The notes beneath the pieces are model-generated. The model worked only from the letters and a program-made list of their open reading frames with translations, searched no databases and had not been told where the DNA came from. A program made the position numbers and the translations under genes. Below are positions 1-9,075 of a stretch of DNA of 64,000 bases, piece by piece (position 1 is the stretch's first letter; each line of letters begins with the position of its first letter). The DNA is from Arthrobacter sp. UNC362MFTsu5.1 (GTDB lineage: Bacteria > Actinomycetota > Actinomycetes > Actinomycetales > Micrococcaceae), in the NCBI RefSeq assembly GCF_000685965.1, contig NZ_JMLE01000017.1, positions 1-64,000 of the forward strand, read 5' to 3'.

Positions 1-409
1 CCGGCCACGCCGGCCAGGCACCCAACCCCAGCCACCGCCGTCGAACCCCCATGATTGAGCGTCGGGTTGGAACCCGCAGGAACTGAGAGAGCGTTGCCGG
101 GGCGGGCACGAAAGGTGAGAGAGCGTTGGTGGGGGAGGAGCGTCCGCTGCTCAGGGATTTCCCCCGCGCGGAGCGGACCGGAAGCCGTCCGTGCCCAAAC
201 GCCGAGTTGGGTTCGAGGTCCTTGTGAGGCTTGCCACGGCAGCGGCTCATGGGGCCGGGGCAGTTAGTTCGTGAGCGGTGACTCGCCTAGAATTGCATGA
301 GATGTACGGACTTCGAAGCGCTTTATTTCGGGTTGCGTAGGATAACGAAACACGGATAAGAGCGGCTGCGATTGCGCCAGTGGTCGGCTCACAACAGGAG
401 GAATCCAAC
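1..409. other. Left-edge intergenic region with short direct repeats and candidate promoters
   Basis: No convincing gene is seen in these 409 bases; the short open frames lack ribosome sites and family features. A 13-base sequence, TGAGAGAGCGTTG, occurs at 84-96 and again at 116-128, each followed by a G-rich tail, giving a 32-base period. Two TANNNT hexamers that could be -10 boxes for the gene at 410 are TAGAAT at 288-293 and TAGGAT at 338-343; neither has a good -35 match, so the promoter is a guess. Confidence 0.5.
84..128. repeat. Two direct copies of a 13-bp G-rich motif
   Basis: TGAGAGAGCGTTG is present exactly at 84-96 and 116-128, and similarity continues a few bases into a G-rich tail after each copy. 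Function is unknown. It could be a dispersed intergenic repeat of this genus or a binding site. Confidence 0.6.
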
Positions 410-2278
410 ATGGCTGAGCACAACGGCGGAAATCGAAGCGGAAAAGACCGCGGCAGTTCCGGAAGCGGCCGGCCCTCGGGCGGCGGCCCCTTCCGCCCAT
501 CGAATAACTCAGGGGGCGAACCCCGCGGATTCCGTGCCAGGAAGCACCGAGGCGAGCGTCCGTCGCGCGAAGGTGGCGGAGAGCGCCGCAGCTTCGGTGC
601 CGGTGGTGGCGATCGTGATCGTAAGCCCTTTGGCGAGCGTCCGTCGCGCGAAGGTGGCGGGGAACGCCGCAGCTTTGGTGCCGGCGCCGGCGACCGTGAC
701 CGCAAGCCGTTCGGTGAGCGTCCGTCGCGTGAGGGTGGTGGAGAGCGCCGCAGCTTTGGTGCCGGTGGTGGTGACCGTGATCGTAAGCCGTTCGGCGCCG
801 GCGACCGTGACCGTAAGCCTTTCGGTGATCGTCCGCGCCGTGAAGGCGACGGGGAACGCCGCAGCTTTGGTGGTGGTGACCGTGATCGTAAGCCGTTTGG
901 TGCCGGTGGTGGCGACCGTGACCGTAAGCCTTTCGGTGATCGTCCGCGCCGTGAAGGCGATGGCGAACGCCGCAGCTTTGGTGGTGGCGATCGTGATCGT
1001 AAGCCGTTTGGTGCCGGCGGTGGCGACCGTGACCGCAAACCGTTCGGCGACCGTCCGCGCCGTGAAGGCGATGGCGAACGCCGCAGCTTTGGTGGCGGCG
1101 ACAACCGCAAGCCTTTCGGCGACCGCCAGGAACGCGCTCCCAGGAGCTTTGACCGAAGCGAATCAGGCCCCCGCGACTTCGGACGCGACCGCCCCGAGGA
1201 CCGCCCTGCACGCGTGCCCAACGCCCGCGACCTGCGCAGCGCCAACCGTCCGGACCGCGAGCGTTCTCCCCAGATCGACGAGGACGTCACGGGCCAGGAG
1301 CTGGACCGCGCCACCAAGCACGAGATCAAGACCCTCGAACCCAAGAGCGCTGAGTGGGTCGCACGCCACCTGGTGATGGCCGGCCGCCTCATTGACGAAG
1401 AACCGGAGCTTGCCTTCCAGCATGCCCTGGCCGCCAGCCGGCGCGGCGGACGCCTGTCCGCAGTGCGCGAGGCAGTTGGCCTGACCGCCTACGCCGCAGG
1501 CCACTACGGTGAAGCCCTCCGAGAGTTCCGCACCTACCGCCGGATCAGCGGCTCCAACGTCCACCTGCCCGTGATGGCGGACTGCGAACGCGGCCTGGGA
1601 CGTCCGGACCGTGCCCTTGATGTGGCGCGCTCGGAGGAAGCCAACGACCTCGACGCACCCGGCAAGGTTGAACTGGCCATCGTGGCTGCCGGCGCCCGTA
1701 CCGACCTTGGCCAGCTCGACGCTGCCGTGGCCGAACTGGAAATCGCCCAGTTGGATATCAACCGCGCCTTCTCCTACAGCCCCCGGCTGTTCCGCGCTTA
1801 TGCCGATGCTCTCGCGGCAGTGGGCCGCACGGAGGAATCCGCAAAGTGGCAGCGCCAGGCCGTTGTGGCCGAGAACGCCCTCGGCCTTGGCGAGGATGAG
1901 GAACCTGACATCATCGACCTCGGCTGGGACGAGGAAGAAGAAGCCCGCGAAGAAGAAGCACGGCGCCGCCTGCTTGCCCAGCAGCAGGCCGACAGCGCTC
2001 CGGCCGCAGCGCCCGGCGTTCGTGACGAGAGCCAGTCGGCCGTCGTCGAGGCTGCGGCCTCGGACGCTGCCGCATCAGACGCCGCTGCCTTGGACGAAGG
2101 CTCCGACGATGCGGAAGGTGACTACTTCGAATCCGACGACGCTGAATCGGACCAGGACTCCGTCGAAGCGGACGAACTCGAAGACGGCACCACCGAAGAC
2201 GCCGAAGGCGCCGCCGAAGACTACGCCTACGATGCCGGAGATGCCGATACCGCAAACCCGGACCGCGAAAGGGAATAA
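410..2278 (+). CDS. Arg/Gly/Asp-rich repeat protein with TPR-like core and acidic tail
   Basis: The 622-residue product has three parts. Residues 1 to about 290 are low complexity and very rich in Arg, Gly and Asp, built from units containing GERRSF and GDRDRKPF. Residues about 310-490 are helical with alternating Ala/Leu/Arg and look like TPR repeats. Residues about 495-622 are strongly acidic, with Glu/Asp runs. The ATG at 410 is chosen over upstream codons because AGGAGGAA lies just before it. Position ahead of the HAD phosphatase, tlyA, nadK and recN matches the place of Rv1691 in M. tuberculosis, a TPR-like protein, but the RGG-like domain is an elaboration. Function is unknown; RNA binding or scaffolding is only inference from composition. 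Confidence 0.85.
   Translation: MAEHNGGNRSGKDRGSSGSGRPSGGGPFRPSNNSGGEPRGFRARKHRGERPSREGGGERRSFGAGGGDRDRKPFGERPSREGGGERRSFGAGAGDRDRKPFGERPSREGGGERRSFGAGGGDRDRKPFGAGDRDRKPFGDRPRREGDGERRSFGGGDRDRKPFGAGGGDRDRKPFGDRPRREGDGERRSFGGGDRDRKPFGAGGGDRDRKPFGDRPRREGDGERRSFGGGDNRKPFGDRQERAPRSFDRSESGPRDFGRDRPEDRPARVPNARDLRSANRPDRERSPQIDEDVTGQELDRATKHEIKTLEPKSAEWVARHLVMAGRLIDEEPELAFQHALAASRRGGRLSAVREAVGLTAYAAGHYGEALREFRTYRRISGSNVHLPVMADCERGLGRPDRALDVARSEEANDLDAPGKVELAIVAAGARTDLGQLDAAVAELEIAQLDINRAFSYSPRLFRAYADALAAVGRTEESAKWQRQAVVAENALGLGEDEEPDIIDLGWDEEEEAREEEARRRLLAQQQADSAPAAAPGVRDESQSAVVEAAASDAAASDAAALDEGSDDAEGDYFESDDAESDQDSVEADELEDGTTEDAEGAAEDYAYDAGDADTANPDRERE
552..1130 (+). repeat. In-frame tandem repeats: 81-bp then 111-bp periods
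   Basis: Within the gene at 410, GERPSREGGGERRSF-type units start near 552, 633 and 714 (81-base, 27-codon period). They are followed by longer GDRPRREGDGERRSF-type units near 824, 935 and 1046 (111-base, 37-codon period), each carrying a doubled GDRDRKPFG segment. Copies differ mostly at third codon positions, so the repeat is kept at protein level and is not a very recent duplication. Confidence 0.85.
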
Positions 2279-2284
2279 CTGCCC

Positions 2285-3277
2285 ATGAGCGGTGCTTCAT
2301 TGATCTCAAGGTTCGACGCCCTGCTGTCGGACCTTGACGGAGTCGTCTACGCCGGTCCCCACGCCATTCCGGGAGCTGTCGAGGCCCTGCGGCAACTGGC
2401 AGGTATCGACGTCGGACTTGGCTACGTGACCAACAACGCCTCACGGACGCCCGCGCAGGTGGCAGCCCACTTGCGCGAGCTTGGCGCTCCCGCCGAAGAC
2501 GAGCAGGTGGTCAGTTCCTCGCAGGCTGCCGGCGAGCTGCTCGCCGGCCTCCTTCCCCCCGGCGCAAAAGTCCTGGTGACAGGGAGCCCGGCACTGGCGC
2601 ATGAGGTGGAACTGGTGGGACTGACCCCGGTCCACAGCGCCAAGGACAATCCAGTGGCCGTGGTCCAGGGATTCAATCCCGAGATCGGCTGGAAGGACCT
2701 CGCCGAGGCCTCGTATGTCATCGCCGGCGGCGCCCTTTGGGTTGCCACCAACACGGACATGTCCATCCCGCAGGCCCGTGGCATTGCTCCGGGCAACGGA
2801 ACCCTGGTGGCTGCCGTTGCGGCGGCCACCGGACAGCGGCCCCTGGTGGCCGGAAAGCCGGAGGCTCCGCTGTTCCGCACGGCCGCCAAGCGGCTGACCT
2901 CCGACCGGCCGCTCGTCGTCGGCGACCGGCTGGACACGGACATCCTCGGGGGGAACAACGCCGGCTTCGCCACCGTGGCAGTGCTCACCGGCGTCGACAC
3001 CAGGGAATCGATCCTCGCCGCCCGCACGGCCGAGCGGCCGGACTACCTCATCAATGACCTCAGCGATCTGTACCGCCCGTACCCCGCGGTGGAAGAGCAC
3101 GACGGCGGCACGTTCCGCTGCGGTGCGGCCTCCGCGGTCGTACGGGGAGAAGCGGTCCACATCAGCGGGCTTCCCGGTGACCTGGACTCGTGGCGTGCGG
3201 CCTGCTCGGCGTGGTGGACGGCAAATCCGCAGGAAGACGCTCCGCTGGCACCGGCCATCGAATGGCTGACGCACTAA
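2285..3277 (+). CDS. HAD-family phosphatase, NagD-like
   Basis: This 330-residue protein is a haloacid-dehalogenase hydrolase of the NagD/4-nitrophenylphosphatase type. The DxD nucleophile motif is LSDLDG (Asp16 and Asp18). The TNNASRTP segment gives motif II, AGKPEAPLF supplies the conserved Lys, and VVGDRLDTDILGG (from about residue 211) gives the Mg-binding acidic motif. The long middle stretch matches the C2 cap of this class. It starts six bases after the preceding stop and is probably co-transcribed with it. The M. tuberculosis gene in the same place (Rv1692) has been described as a glycerol-3-phosphate phosphatase; that substrate is inferred here from position and family only. Confidence 0.9.
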   Translation: MSGASLISRFDALLSDLDGVVYAGPHAIPGAVEALRQLAGIDVGLGYVTNNASRTPAQVAAHLRELGAPAEDEQVVSSSQAAGELLAGLLPPGAKVLVTGSPALAHEVELVGLTPVHSAKDNPVAVVQGFNPEIGWKDLAEASYVIAGGALWVATNTDMSIPQARGIAPGNGTLVAAVAAATGQRPLVAGKPEAPLFRTAAKRLTSDRPLVVGDRLDTDILGGNNAGFATVAVLTGVDTRESILAARTAERPDYLINDLSDLYRPYPAVEEHDGGTFRCGAASAVVRGEAVHISGLPGDLDSWRAACSAWWTANPQEDAPLAPAIEWLTH

Positions 3278-3287
3278 GACGACTCAC

Positions 3288-3300
3288 TAGACTGGGAACA
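3288..3300 (+). promoter_or_regulatory. -10 box for a predicted leaderless start at 3300
   Basis: TAGACT at 3288-3293 is followed by exactly six bases and then the ATG at 3300. This is the spacing expected when transcription begins on the start codon. No ribosome site precedes the ATG. Confidence 0.5.
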
Positions 3301-3500
3301 TGACCGAGCTGAACAACATTCCGGACGCCGGCAGCGGCGTGAGCCCGGTCGGAGACTCTGCCGTCGACGCCGTCCTGGACCGCCTGGCCGGCATTCCGGG
3401 CCTGCCCGTTGCCGCGCACGCCGAGGCGTATTCCGCCCTCCACGATGCACTGCTGGACGCACTCAACGATGACGACCCGTCGGCTGAAAGCGACGCCTGA
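3300..3500 (+). CDS. Small conserved protein (Rv1693-like position)
   Basis: This 66-residue acidic ORF sits between the HAD phosphatase and tlyA, where M. tuberculosis has the small gene Rv1693. It has no known domain; the middle (LDRLAGIPGLPVAAHAEAY) looks helical and the end is Asp/Glu rich. Its start follows a TAGACT hexamer by six bases, suggesting a leaderless transcript that could also drive tlyA, nadK and recN. The stop lies two bases before the tlyA start, consistent with translational coupling. Function is unknown. That it is a real gene is supported by the tight packing and by the equivalent small gene at this position in mycobacteria. Confidence 0.75.
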   Translation: MTELNNIPDAGSGVSPVGDSAVDAVLDRLAGIPGLPVAAHAEAYSALHDALLDALNDDDPSAESDA

Positions 3501-3502
3501 GG

Positions 3503-4315
3503 ATGGCAAGGCTTGATCAAATGCTCGTCACCCGCGGGCTGGCGAGGTCCCGCACCCATGCCGCGCGCCTGATTGCCGAAGGCAAAGTCAGTACAGACGG
3601 AACAGTTCTGGCCAAAGCCTCCGTCCAGGTGGACGATCTCACGCCCCTGGACGTTGCCCATGACGGGCAGGACACCTACGTCAGCCGGGCCGGCCACAAA
3701 CTGGCCGGGGCCCTGGACGCCTTCCCGGACGTCACTGCGGAAGGAAAGCGCTGCCTGGACGCCGGAGCCTCCACCGGCGGCTTCACTGAGGTCCTGCTGA
3801 GGCGCGGTGCGGACCATGTGGTGGCGGTCGACGTCGGACACGGCCAGCTGGTTCCCCAGATCAGGAACGACCCCCGCGTGTCCGTGCACGAAGGCCTCAA
3901 CGTGCGCTACATGGCGCCGGACGCGATCGGCGGTCCCGCAGCGCTGACGGTTGCTGACCTGTCGTTCATCTCGTTGACCCTGGTCCTGGTGCCGCTGGCG
4001 GCATGCACGCATCCCGGCGGCGACCTGGTCCTGATGGTCAAGCCGCAGTTCGAGATCGGCAAGGACCGGCTGGGCCGCACGGGCGTGGTGAATTCCGAGC
4101 GTGAACGCAGGATGGCGGTGGAAAAAGTCGCCAATGCGGCGCTGGACGCCGGGCTTGAACTGCGCGGCCTCGCGGCGAGCCCCCTCCCCGGCCAGGACGG
4201 AAACGTCGAATACTTCCTGTGGATAAAGCGCAGGATCACCTCAGACTTGCCTAAGATCGAAGAGCGGGACGCAGCCCTTGCTGCGTTGCTCGGAACAATC
4301 TGGCCGAACCACTAG
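3503..4315 (+). CDS. tlyA: TlyA-family rRNA 2'-O-methyltransferase
   Basis: The 270-residue product has an N-terminal S4 RNA-binding domain (about residues 1-60, starting ARLDQMLVTRGLARSR) and an FtsJ-like SAM-dependent methyltransferase domain. The SAM-binding motif LDAGASTGGFTE falls near residues 85-96. TlyA in mycobacteria adds 2'-O-methyl groups to 16S rRNA C1409 and 23S rRNA C1920 and thereby sets sensitivity to capreomycin; the same role is inferred here. Some family members are called haemolysins, which is a historical label. It sits in an operon-like run with nadK and recN, as in mycobacteria. Confidence 0.93.
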   Translation: MARLDQMLVTRGLARSRTHAARLIAEGKVSTDGTVLAKASVQVDDLTPLDVAHDGQDTYVSRAGHKLAGALDAFPDVTAEGKRCLDAGASTGGFTEVLLRRGADHVVAVDVGHGQLVPQIRNDPRVSVHEGLNVRYMAPDAIGGPAALTVADLSFISLTLVLVPLAACTHPGGDLVLMVKPQFEIGKDRLGRTGVVNSERERRMAVEKVANAALDAGLELRGLAASPLPGQDGNVEYFLWIKRRITSDLPKIEERDAALAALLGTIWPNH

Positions 4316-4328
4316 AAAGCGGAACCCG

Positions 4329-5351
4329 ATGAGCAGGCGTGTACTGGTCCTTGCCCACACCGGCCGCGAGGAATCACTGAAGGCTGCCTGGGAGGCATGC
4401 ATCCAACTGCATGCTTCAGGCATTGTTCCCGTGATGCAAAAATCCGAACTCGAAGACATGGAAGGCTTTTTCGGCCGGCTCGATGACCCCGTGGAGATCC
4501 TCCATGACCACATCCAGCTCGCCGACGTCGAGCTTGTCATGGTCCTCGGCGGTGACGGCACCATCCTCCGTGCCGCCGAGCTGGTCCGGGAAGTGGACGT
4601 GCCGCTGCTGGGCGTCAACCTGGGCCATGTGGGCTTCCTCGCCGAGAGCGAGCGGGCCGACCTTGCCCAGACCGTGGAATGGATCGCCAGCCGCGACTAC
4701 ACGGTGGAAGAGCGGATGACCATCGACGTCCAGGTCTGGGTCCGCGGACAGAAGATCTGGCACACATGGGCGCTGAACGAGGCCGCCATCGAGAAGGGCA
4801 ACCGGGAACGGATGCTTGAGGTGGTCACGGAAGTGGACGAGCGTCCGCTGACCTCCTTCGGCTGTGACGGCGTGGTGATGGCAACGCCCACCGGCTCCAC
4901 GGCCTATGCCTTCTCCGCCGGCGGTCCGGTGGTGTGGCCTGAGGTGGAGGCCCTGGTGATCGTTCCCATCAGTGCCCACGCGCTCTTCGCCAAGCCCCTG
5001 GTGGTCTCACCCCGGTCCAGGCTGGCGGTGGAGGTCCTGAACCGGACCGATGCCCAGGGTGTGCTCTGGTGTGACGGCCGCCGTTCCGTTGACCTGCCGC
5101 CGGGCGCACGCGTGGAAGTTACCCGCTCGGCTACGCCGGTGCGGCTCGCGCGGACGCACCAGACACCGTTTTCAGCGAGGCTGGTCCGGAAGTTCCAGCT
5201 TCCCATTCACGGCTGGCGCGGGCCCATGCCCCAGTCCGAATCCATCCACACCGGGCCCGTGCCCATCATCCGTACCCCCAGGCCGATGGTGCCGCCTGCG
5301 GGTCCCCGGCACACCGGGACGTCCGAGACTGATCCGACGACTGCGAAGTGA
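4329..5351 (+). CDS. nadK: NAD kinase
   Basis: This 340-residue enzyme phosphorylates NAD to NADP. The signature GGDGT is at about residues 74-78 (VMVLGGDGTILRAA), followed by GVNLGHVGFLAE and by CDGVVMATPTGSTAYAFSAG, all typical of the family. The ATG at 4329 is preferred over an in-frame ATG at 4278 because the latter lies inside tlyA, and GAAAGCGGAA precedes 4329. A Pro-rich tail of about 45 residues after the catalytic core is longer than in many homologues and is probably disordered. The gene lies 13 bases after tlyA and three bases before recN. Confidence 0.95.
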   Translation: MSRRVLVLAHTGREESLKAAWEACIQLHASGIVPVMQKSELEDMEGFFGRLDDPVEILHDHIQLADVELVMVLGGDGTILRAAELVREVDVPLLGVNLGHVGFLAESERADLAQTVEWIASRDYTVEERMTIDVQVWVRGQKIWHTWALNEAAIEKGNRERMLEVVTEVDERPLTSFGCDGVVMATPTGSTAYAFSAGGPVVWPEVEALVIVPISAHALFAKPLVVSPRSRLAVEVLNRTDAQGVLWCDGRRSVDLPPGARVEVTRSATPVRLARTHQTPFSARLVRKFQLPIHGWRGPMPQSESIHTGPVPIIRTPRPMVPPAGPRHTGTSETDPTTAK

Positions 5352-5354
5352 ATC

Positions 5355-7094
5355 ATGCTTGAAGAACTGAGAATCCGCGACCTCGGCGTCATAACCGACG
5401 CAACCCTCCCGCTCGGCCCTGGCCTCAGCGTGGTGACCGGCGAGACCGGCGCCGGCAAGACCATGGTGGTCACCGCCGTCGGGCTCCTGCTGGGTGCCCG
5501 CTCCGATGCTGGCGCTGTCCGCAGCGGCGCGAAGAGCGCCTCGGCGGAGGCTGTCCTGAAGCTGGACGCCGGCCACGCGGCCGTGCACCGGGCCCGGGAA
5601 GCCGGCGCTGACGTTGAAGAGTTCGACGGCGGCGCCGAGCTGATCCTTGCCCGTCGCCTGGGGGCGGACGGACGCAGCCGTGCGTACCTTGGCGGGCGCG
5701 CCGCCCCGGTGGGGGTCCTCGCGGAGATCGGCGAAAGCCTGGTGGTGGTCCACGGCCAGTCGGACCAGATCAGGCTTAAGGGGGCAGTTGCCCAGCGGGG
5801 CGCCCTCGACAAGTTCGCCGGCGACGCCCTGGCAGGCCCCCTGGACACGTATCAGTCGCTGTACAGCCACTGGAAGGCCAGCCAGGCGGAGCTGGACACG
5901 CTGCGCGGTGCTGCACGGGACAGGCTCCGGGAAGCGGAATCGCTGCAGATTGCCCTGGCGGAGATCGATGACGTGGATCCGCAGCCGGGCGAGGACGAGT
6001 CCCTCAAAGCGGGGGCCGTGAAACTGGCCAACGTGGAAGAACTCAGGATTGCGGCAAATACCGCGCACCAGGCGCTCATCGCGGAGGACTATGGCGACGA
6101 GGGCGACGCCACCACCCTGGTGGACGCGGCGAAACGGACCCTCGAACATGTCGCCGAGCACGACGCCGAACTCGGGGCGGCAGCCGCACGCCTCGCGGAG
6201 GTCGGTTTCCTGCTGAACGACATCGCCACGGAACTGGCAAGCTACCAGGCCGGGCTGGATTCAGAGGGGCCGGAACGGCTCGCGGAAATCGAGGACCGGC
6301 GGGCTGCCCTGGCCAAGCTGGTCCGAAAATATGCGCCCAGCATCGACGAGGTCCTGGTGTGGGCGGAGAATGCACGCGTCCGGTTCGACGAACTCCAGGA
6401 CGACTCCACCCGGATCGAGGCGCTGGACGCTGAGGTTGCCCGGACCGAGGCTGAGCTGAAGAAAGAGGCTGCGGCCATCAGCAAGGTCCGAGGCAAGGCC
6501 GCCAAGGACCTCTCGGCACGGGTCAGCGCCGAGCTGAAGGCCCTGGCCATGGCCGACGCGACCCTGGTGATCACCATCGAACCTGCCGCCCAGCTGATGC
6601 CGTACGGCGCGGATGAGATCTCGTTCCTGCTCCAGCCCCATTCCGGAGCGCCGGCACGGCCGCTGGGCAAGGGTGCCTCCGGGGGCGAGCTTTCCCGCGT
6701 GATGCTGGCCATTGAAGTGGTGCTGGCGGCTGTGGATCCGGTGCCCACTTTTGTGTTCGACGAAGTGGACGCCGGCGTGGGCGGGCGGGCCGCCGTCGAG
6801 ATCGGCCGACGGCTGGCGATGCTGGCACAGCATGTGCAGGTCCTGGTGGTCACGCACCTGCCGCAGGTGGCCGCGTTCGCGGACCAGCACATCACCGTCA
6901 CTAAAACATCGGTCAGAGGGGCCGACGGCGGCACCGCCACCGGGTTCACCTCAAGCGACGTGCGGCTGCTCGACGGCCCCGAAAGGGTCAAGGAGCTGGC
7001 CCGGATGCTCGCCGGCCAGGAGGACTCCGAGACGGCACAGGCCCACGCCCAGGAGCTTCTGGACGACGCCAAGCTGCTGCCGCAGCGGGCCTGA
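5355..7094 (+). CDS. recN: DNA repair protein RecN
   Basis: The 579-residue product is an SMC-like ATPase involved in double-strand break repair. It begins LEELRIRDLGVITDATL. Walker A is GETGAGKT (about residues 29-36), the ABC signature is ASGGELSRVM (about 440-449) and Walker B is VFDEVDAGVGG (about 467-477), with a coiled-coil-forming middle region. The D-loop VTHLPQVAAFADQH follows. Length and order match family norms. In mycobacteria two further genes separate recN from pyrG; here recN is followed by about 160 bases and then pyrG. Confidence 0.96.
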   Translation: MLEELRIRDLGVITDATLPLGPGLSVVTGETGAGKTMVVTAVGLLLGARSDAGAVRSGAKSASAEAVLKLDAGHAAVHRAREAGADVEEFDGGAELILARRLGADGRSRAYLGGRAAPVGVLAEIGESLVVVHGQSDQIRLKGAVAQRGALDKFAGDALAGPLDTYQSLYSHWKASQAELDTLRGAARDRLREAESLQIALAEIDDVDPQPGEDESLKAGAVKLANVEELRIAANTAHQALIAEDYGDEGDATTLVDAAKRTLEHVAEHDAELGAAAARLAEVGFLLNDIATELASYQAGLDSEGPERLAEIEDRRAALAKLVRKYAPSIDEVLVWAENARVRFDELQDDSTRIEALDAEVARTEAELKKEAAAISKVRGKAAKDLSARVSAELKALAMADATLVITIEPAAQLMPYGADEISFLLQPHSGAPARPLGKGASGGELSRVMLAIEVVLAAVDPVPTFVFDEVDAGVGGRAAVEIGRRLAMLAQHVQVLVVTHLPQVAAFADQHITVTKTSVRGADGGTATGFTSSDVRLLDGPERVKELARMLAGQEDSETAQAHAQELLDDAKLLPQRA

Positions 7095-7243
7095 GAACAC
7101 TGCGAGACTGGTCACATCCGCCGGACCGGTCAGGCACCCGGAAGCCGCCGTCCCCTGAGCAGGCTTGATCAGGAGGGGACAGCGGGGGAGACTGAAGCAT
7201 TTGGGGAATCCGATTTTCGACCCGTGGAAGGCTCAATTGATGA

Positions 7244-7260
7244 TAGGCTCGAATTCCGTG
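7244..7260 (+). promoter_or_regulatory. Candidate -10 box just upstream of the pyrG start
   Basis: TAGGCT at 7244-7249 lies eight bases before a GTG at 7258 and eleven before a second GTG at 7261. With no clear ribosome site before either codon, this arrangement suggests a leaderless or near-leaderless pyrG transcript. Confidence 0.4.
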
Positions 7261-9048
7261 GTGCAGCGATCAAATTCCCGTGTAAATTCCCGGTTCCCGG
7301 GCTCGTCCAAGACGACCAAACACATCTTCGTCACCGGCGGTGTGGCGTCCTCGCTAGGCAAGGGACTGACGGCTTCGAGCCTCGGCCACCTGCTGCGGGC
7401 ACGCGGTTTGTCTGTAACAATGCAGAAGCTCGATCCCTACCTGAATGTGGATCCGGGCACGATGAACCCCTTCCAGCACGGCGAAGTCTTCGTCACTGAC
7501 GACGGCGCCGAGACTGACCTGGACGTCGGCCACTACGAGCGCTTCCTCGATGAAAACCTCGAAGGGTCGGCCAACGTCACGACCGGCCAGGTCTACTCCA
7601 CGGTTATCGCCAAGGAACGCCGCGGCGAGTACCTCGGCGACACCGTCCAGGTCATCCCGCACATCACCGATGAGATCAAGCGCCGGATGCGCCTTCCTGC
7701 CGAAGGCAAGAATGCGCCGGACGTTATCATCACCGAGATCGGCGGAACCGTCGGCGACATCGAGTCGCAGCCCTTCCTCGAGTCCGCCCGCCAGGTCCGC
7801 CAGGACATCGGCCGCGGCAACGTCTTCTTCCTGCACGTGTCCCTGGTCCCGTACATCGGGCCGTCCCAGGAACTGAAGACCAAGCCGACGCAGCACTCCG
7901 TTGCCGCGCTGCGCTCCATCGGCATTCAGCCCGAGGCGATCGTGATCCGTTCGGACCGCGAAGTCCCGCAGGCCATGCGCGACAAGATCGGCCGCATGTG
8001 CGACGTCGACATCGACGCCGTGATCGGCTGCCCGGACGCCCCGAGCATCTACGACATTCCCAAGACCCTGCACTCCCAGGGCCTGGACTCCTACATCGTC
8101 CGTGCACTGGACCTGCCGTTCAAGGACGTTGACTGGACCAGCTGGGACAGGCTGCTCGAAGCGGTCCACAACCCCAAGCACGAGGTGGAAATCGCCCTGG
8201 TCGGCAAGTACATCGACCTGCCGGACGCCTACCTCTCCGTCACCGAGGCCCTGCGCGCCGGCGGTTTCGCCAACGACACCAAGGTGAAGATCCGCTGGGT
8301 CCCCTCGGACGAATGCGAAACGCACGAAGGCGCCGTCAACTCGCTGGACGGCGTGGACGCCATCTGCGTGCCCGGCGGCTTCGGCATCCGCGGCCTCGAA
8401 GGCAAACTGGGCGCCCTGAAGTACGCCCGCGAAACCAAGCTGCCGGTCCTGGGCCTGTGCCTGGGCCTCCAGTGCATGGTCATCGAATACGCCCGGAACG
8501 TGGTGGGCCTCGAGGGCGCATCGTCCAGCGAATTCGAACCGGACTCCAAGTACCCGGTCATCGCCACCATGGAAGAGCAGCTGGACATCGTGGACGGCAA
8601 GGGCGACCTTGGCGGCACCATGCGCCTTGGCCTCTACGAAGCCAAGCTGGACGAAGGCTCCGTCATCGCCGAGACCTACGGGACCACGAAGGTCAGCGAA
8701 CGCCACCGCCACCGCTACGAGGTCAACAACAAGTACCGCGACCAGATTGCGGCGAAGGGGCTCGTGTTCTCCGGAACCTCCCCGGACGGCAAGCTGGTGG
8801 AGTACGTGGAGCTTCCCCGCGACGTCCACCCGTACTATGTGGCAACGCAGGCGCACCCCGAGCTCAGCTCACGCCCCACCCGGCCGCATCCCTTGTTCGC
8901 GGGCCTGGTCAAGGCTGCGCTGGATCACCAGAAGGGCGGGGACCTGCTTCCCGTCGCTAACGGCGCGGAAACGAAGAGTGCGGAAGTAACCAGTGCGGAA
9001 GCACCGGCCGGGGCCGGCGGCTCCGCCCGCAAGGTTTCGGCCAAGTAG
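7258..9048 (+). CDS. pyrG: CTP synthase
   Basis: This enzyme of about 596 residues converts UTP to CTP using glutamine-derived ammonia. The N-terminal synthetase domain starts [17 protein letters not shown], with the P-loop near residues 27-36. The C-terminal class I glutamine amidotransferase domain has LGLCLGLQC (nucleophile Cys near 401) and [10 protein letters not shown] (His and Glu near 533 and 535). The frame stays open upstream to 7165; the tandem GTG codons at 7258 and 7261 are preferred because a TAGGCT hexamer stands close upstream and the extra residues are not family-like. The C-terminal 35 residues are Ala/Glu-rich and variable. Confidence 0.95.
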   Translation: MVQRSNSRVNSRFPGSSKTTKHIFVTGGVASSLGKGLTASSLGHLLRARGLSVTMQKLDPYLNVDPGTMNPFQHGEVFVTDDGAETDLDVGHYERFLDENLEGSANVTTGQVYSTVIAKERRGEYLGDTVQVIPHITDEIKRRMRLPAEGKNAPDVIITEIGGTVGDIESQPFLESARQVRQDIGRGNVFFLHVSLVPYIGPSQELKTKPTQHSVAALRSIGIQPEAIVIRSDREVPQAMRDKIGRMCDVDIDAVIGCPDAPSIYDIPKTLHSQGLDSYIVRALDLPFKDVDWTSWDRLLEAVHNPKHEVEIALVGKYIDLPDAYLSVTEALRAGGFANDTKVKIRWVPSDECETHEGAVNSLDGVDAICVPGGFGIRGLEGKLGALKYARETKLPVLGLCLGLQCMVIEYARNVVGLEGASSSEFEPDSKYPVIATMEEQLDIVDGKGDLGGTMRLGLYEAKLDEGSVIAETYGTTKVSERHRHRYEVNNKYRDQIAAKGLVFSGTSPDGKLVEYVELPRDVHPYYVATQAHPELSSRPTRPHPLFAGLVKAALDHQKGGDLLPVANGAETKSAEVTSAEAPAGAGGSARKVSAK

Positions 9049-9075
9049 TCACCAACTAAATCAAAGGACGGCGCG

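Noticed and set aside
552..1130. Repeat array considered as a CRISPR locus
   Set aside because: The repeats are contiguous, in frame and encode a continuous protein; there are no unique spacers or cas genes.
247..1392. Long antisense open frames (381 and 315 codons) opposite the repeat protein
   Set aside because: They mirror the repetitive sense codons, have no ribosome site or family features, and the composition (Arg/Pro/Ser runs) is an artefact of high GC.
7354..8856. 500-codon antisense frame opposite pyrG
   Set aside because: It lies entirely within a well-identified CTP synthase gene, has no domain and reflects third-position GC bias.
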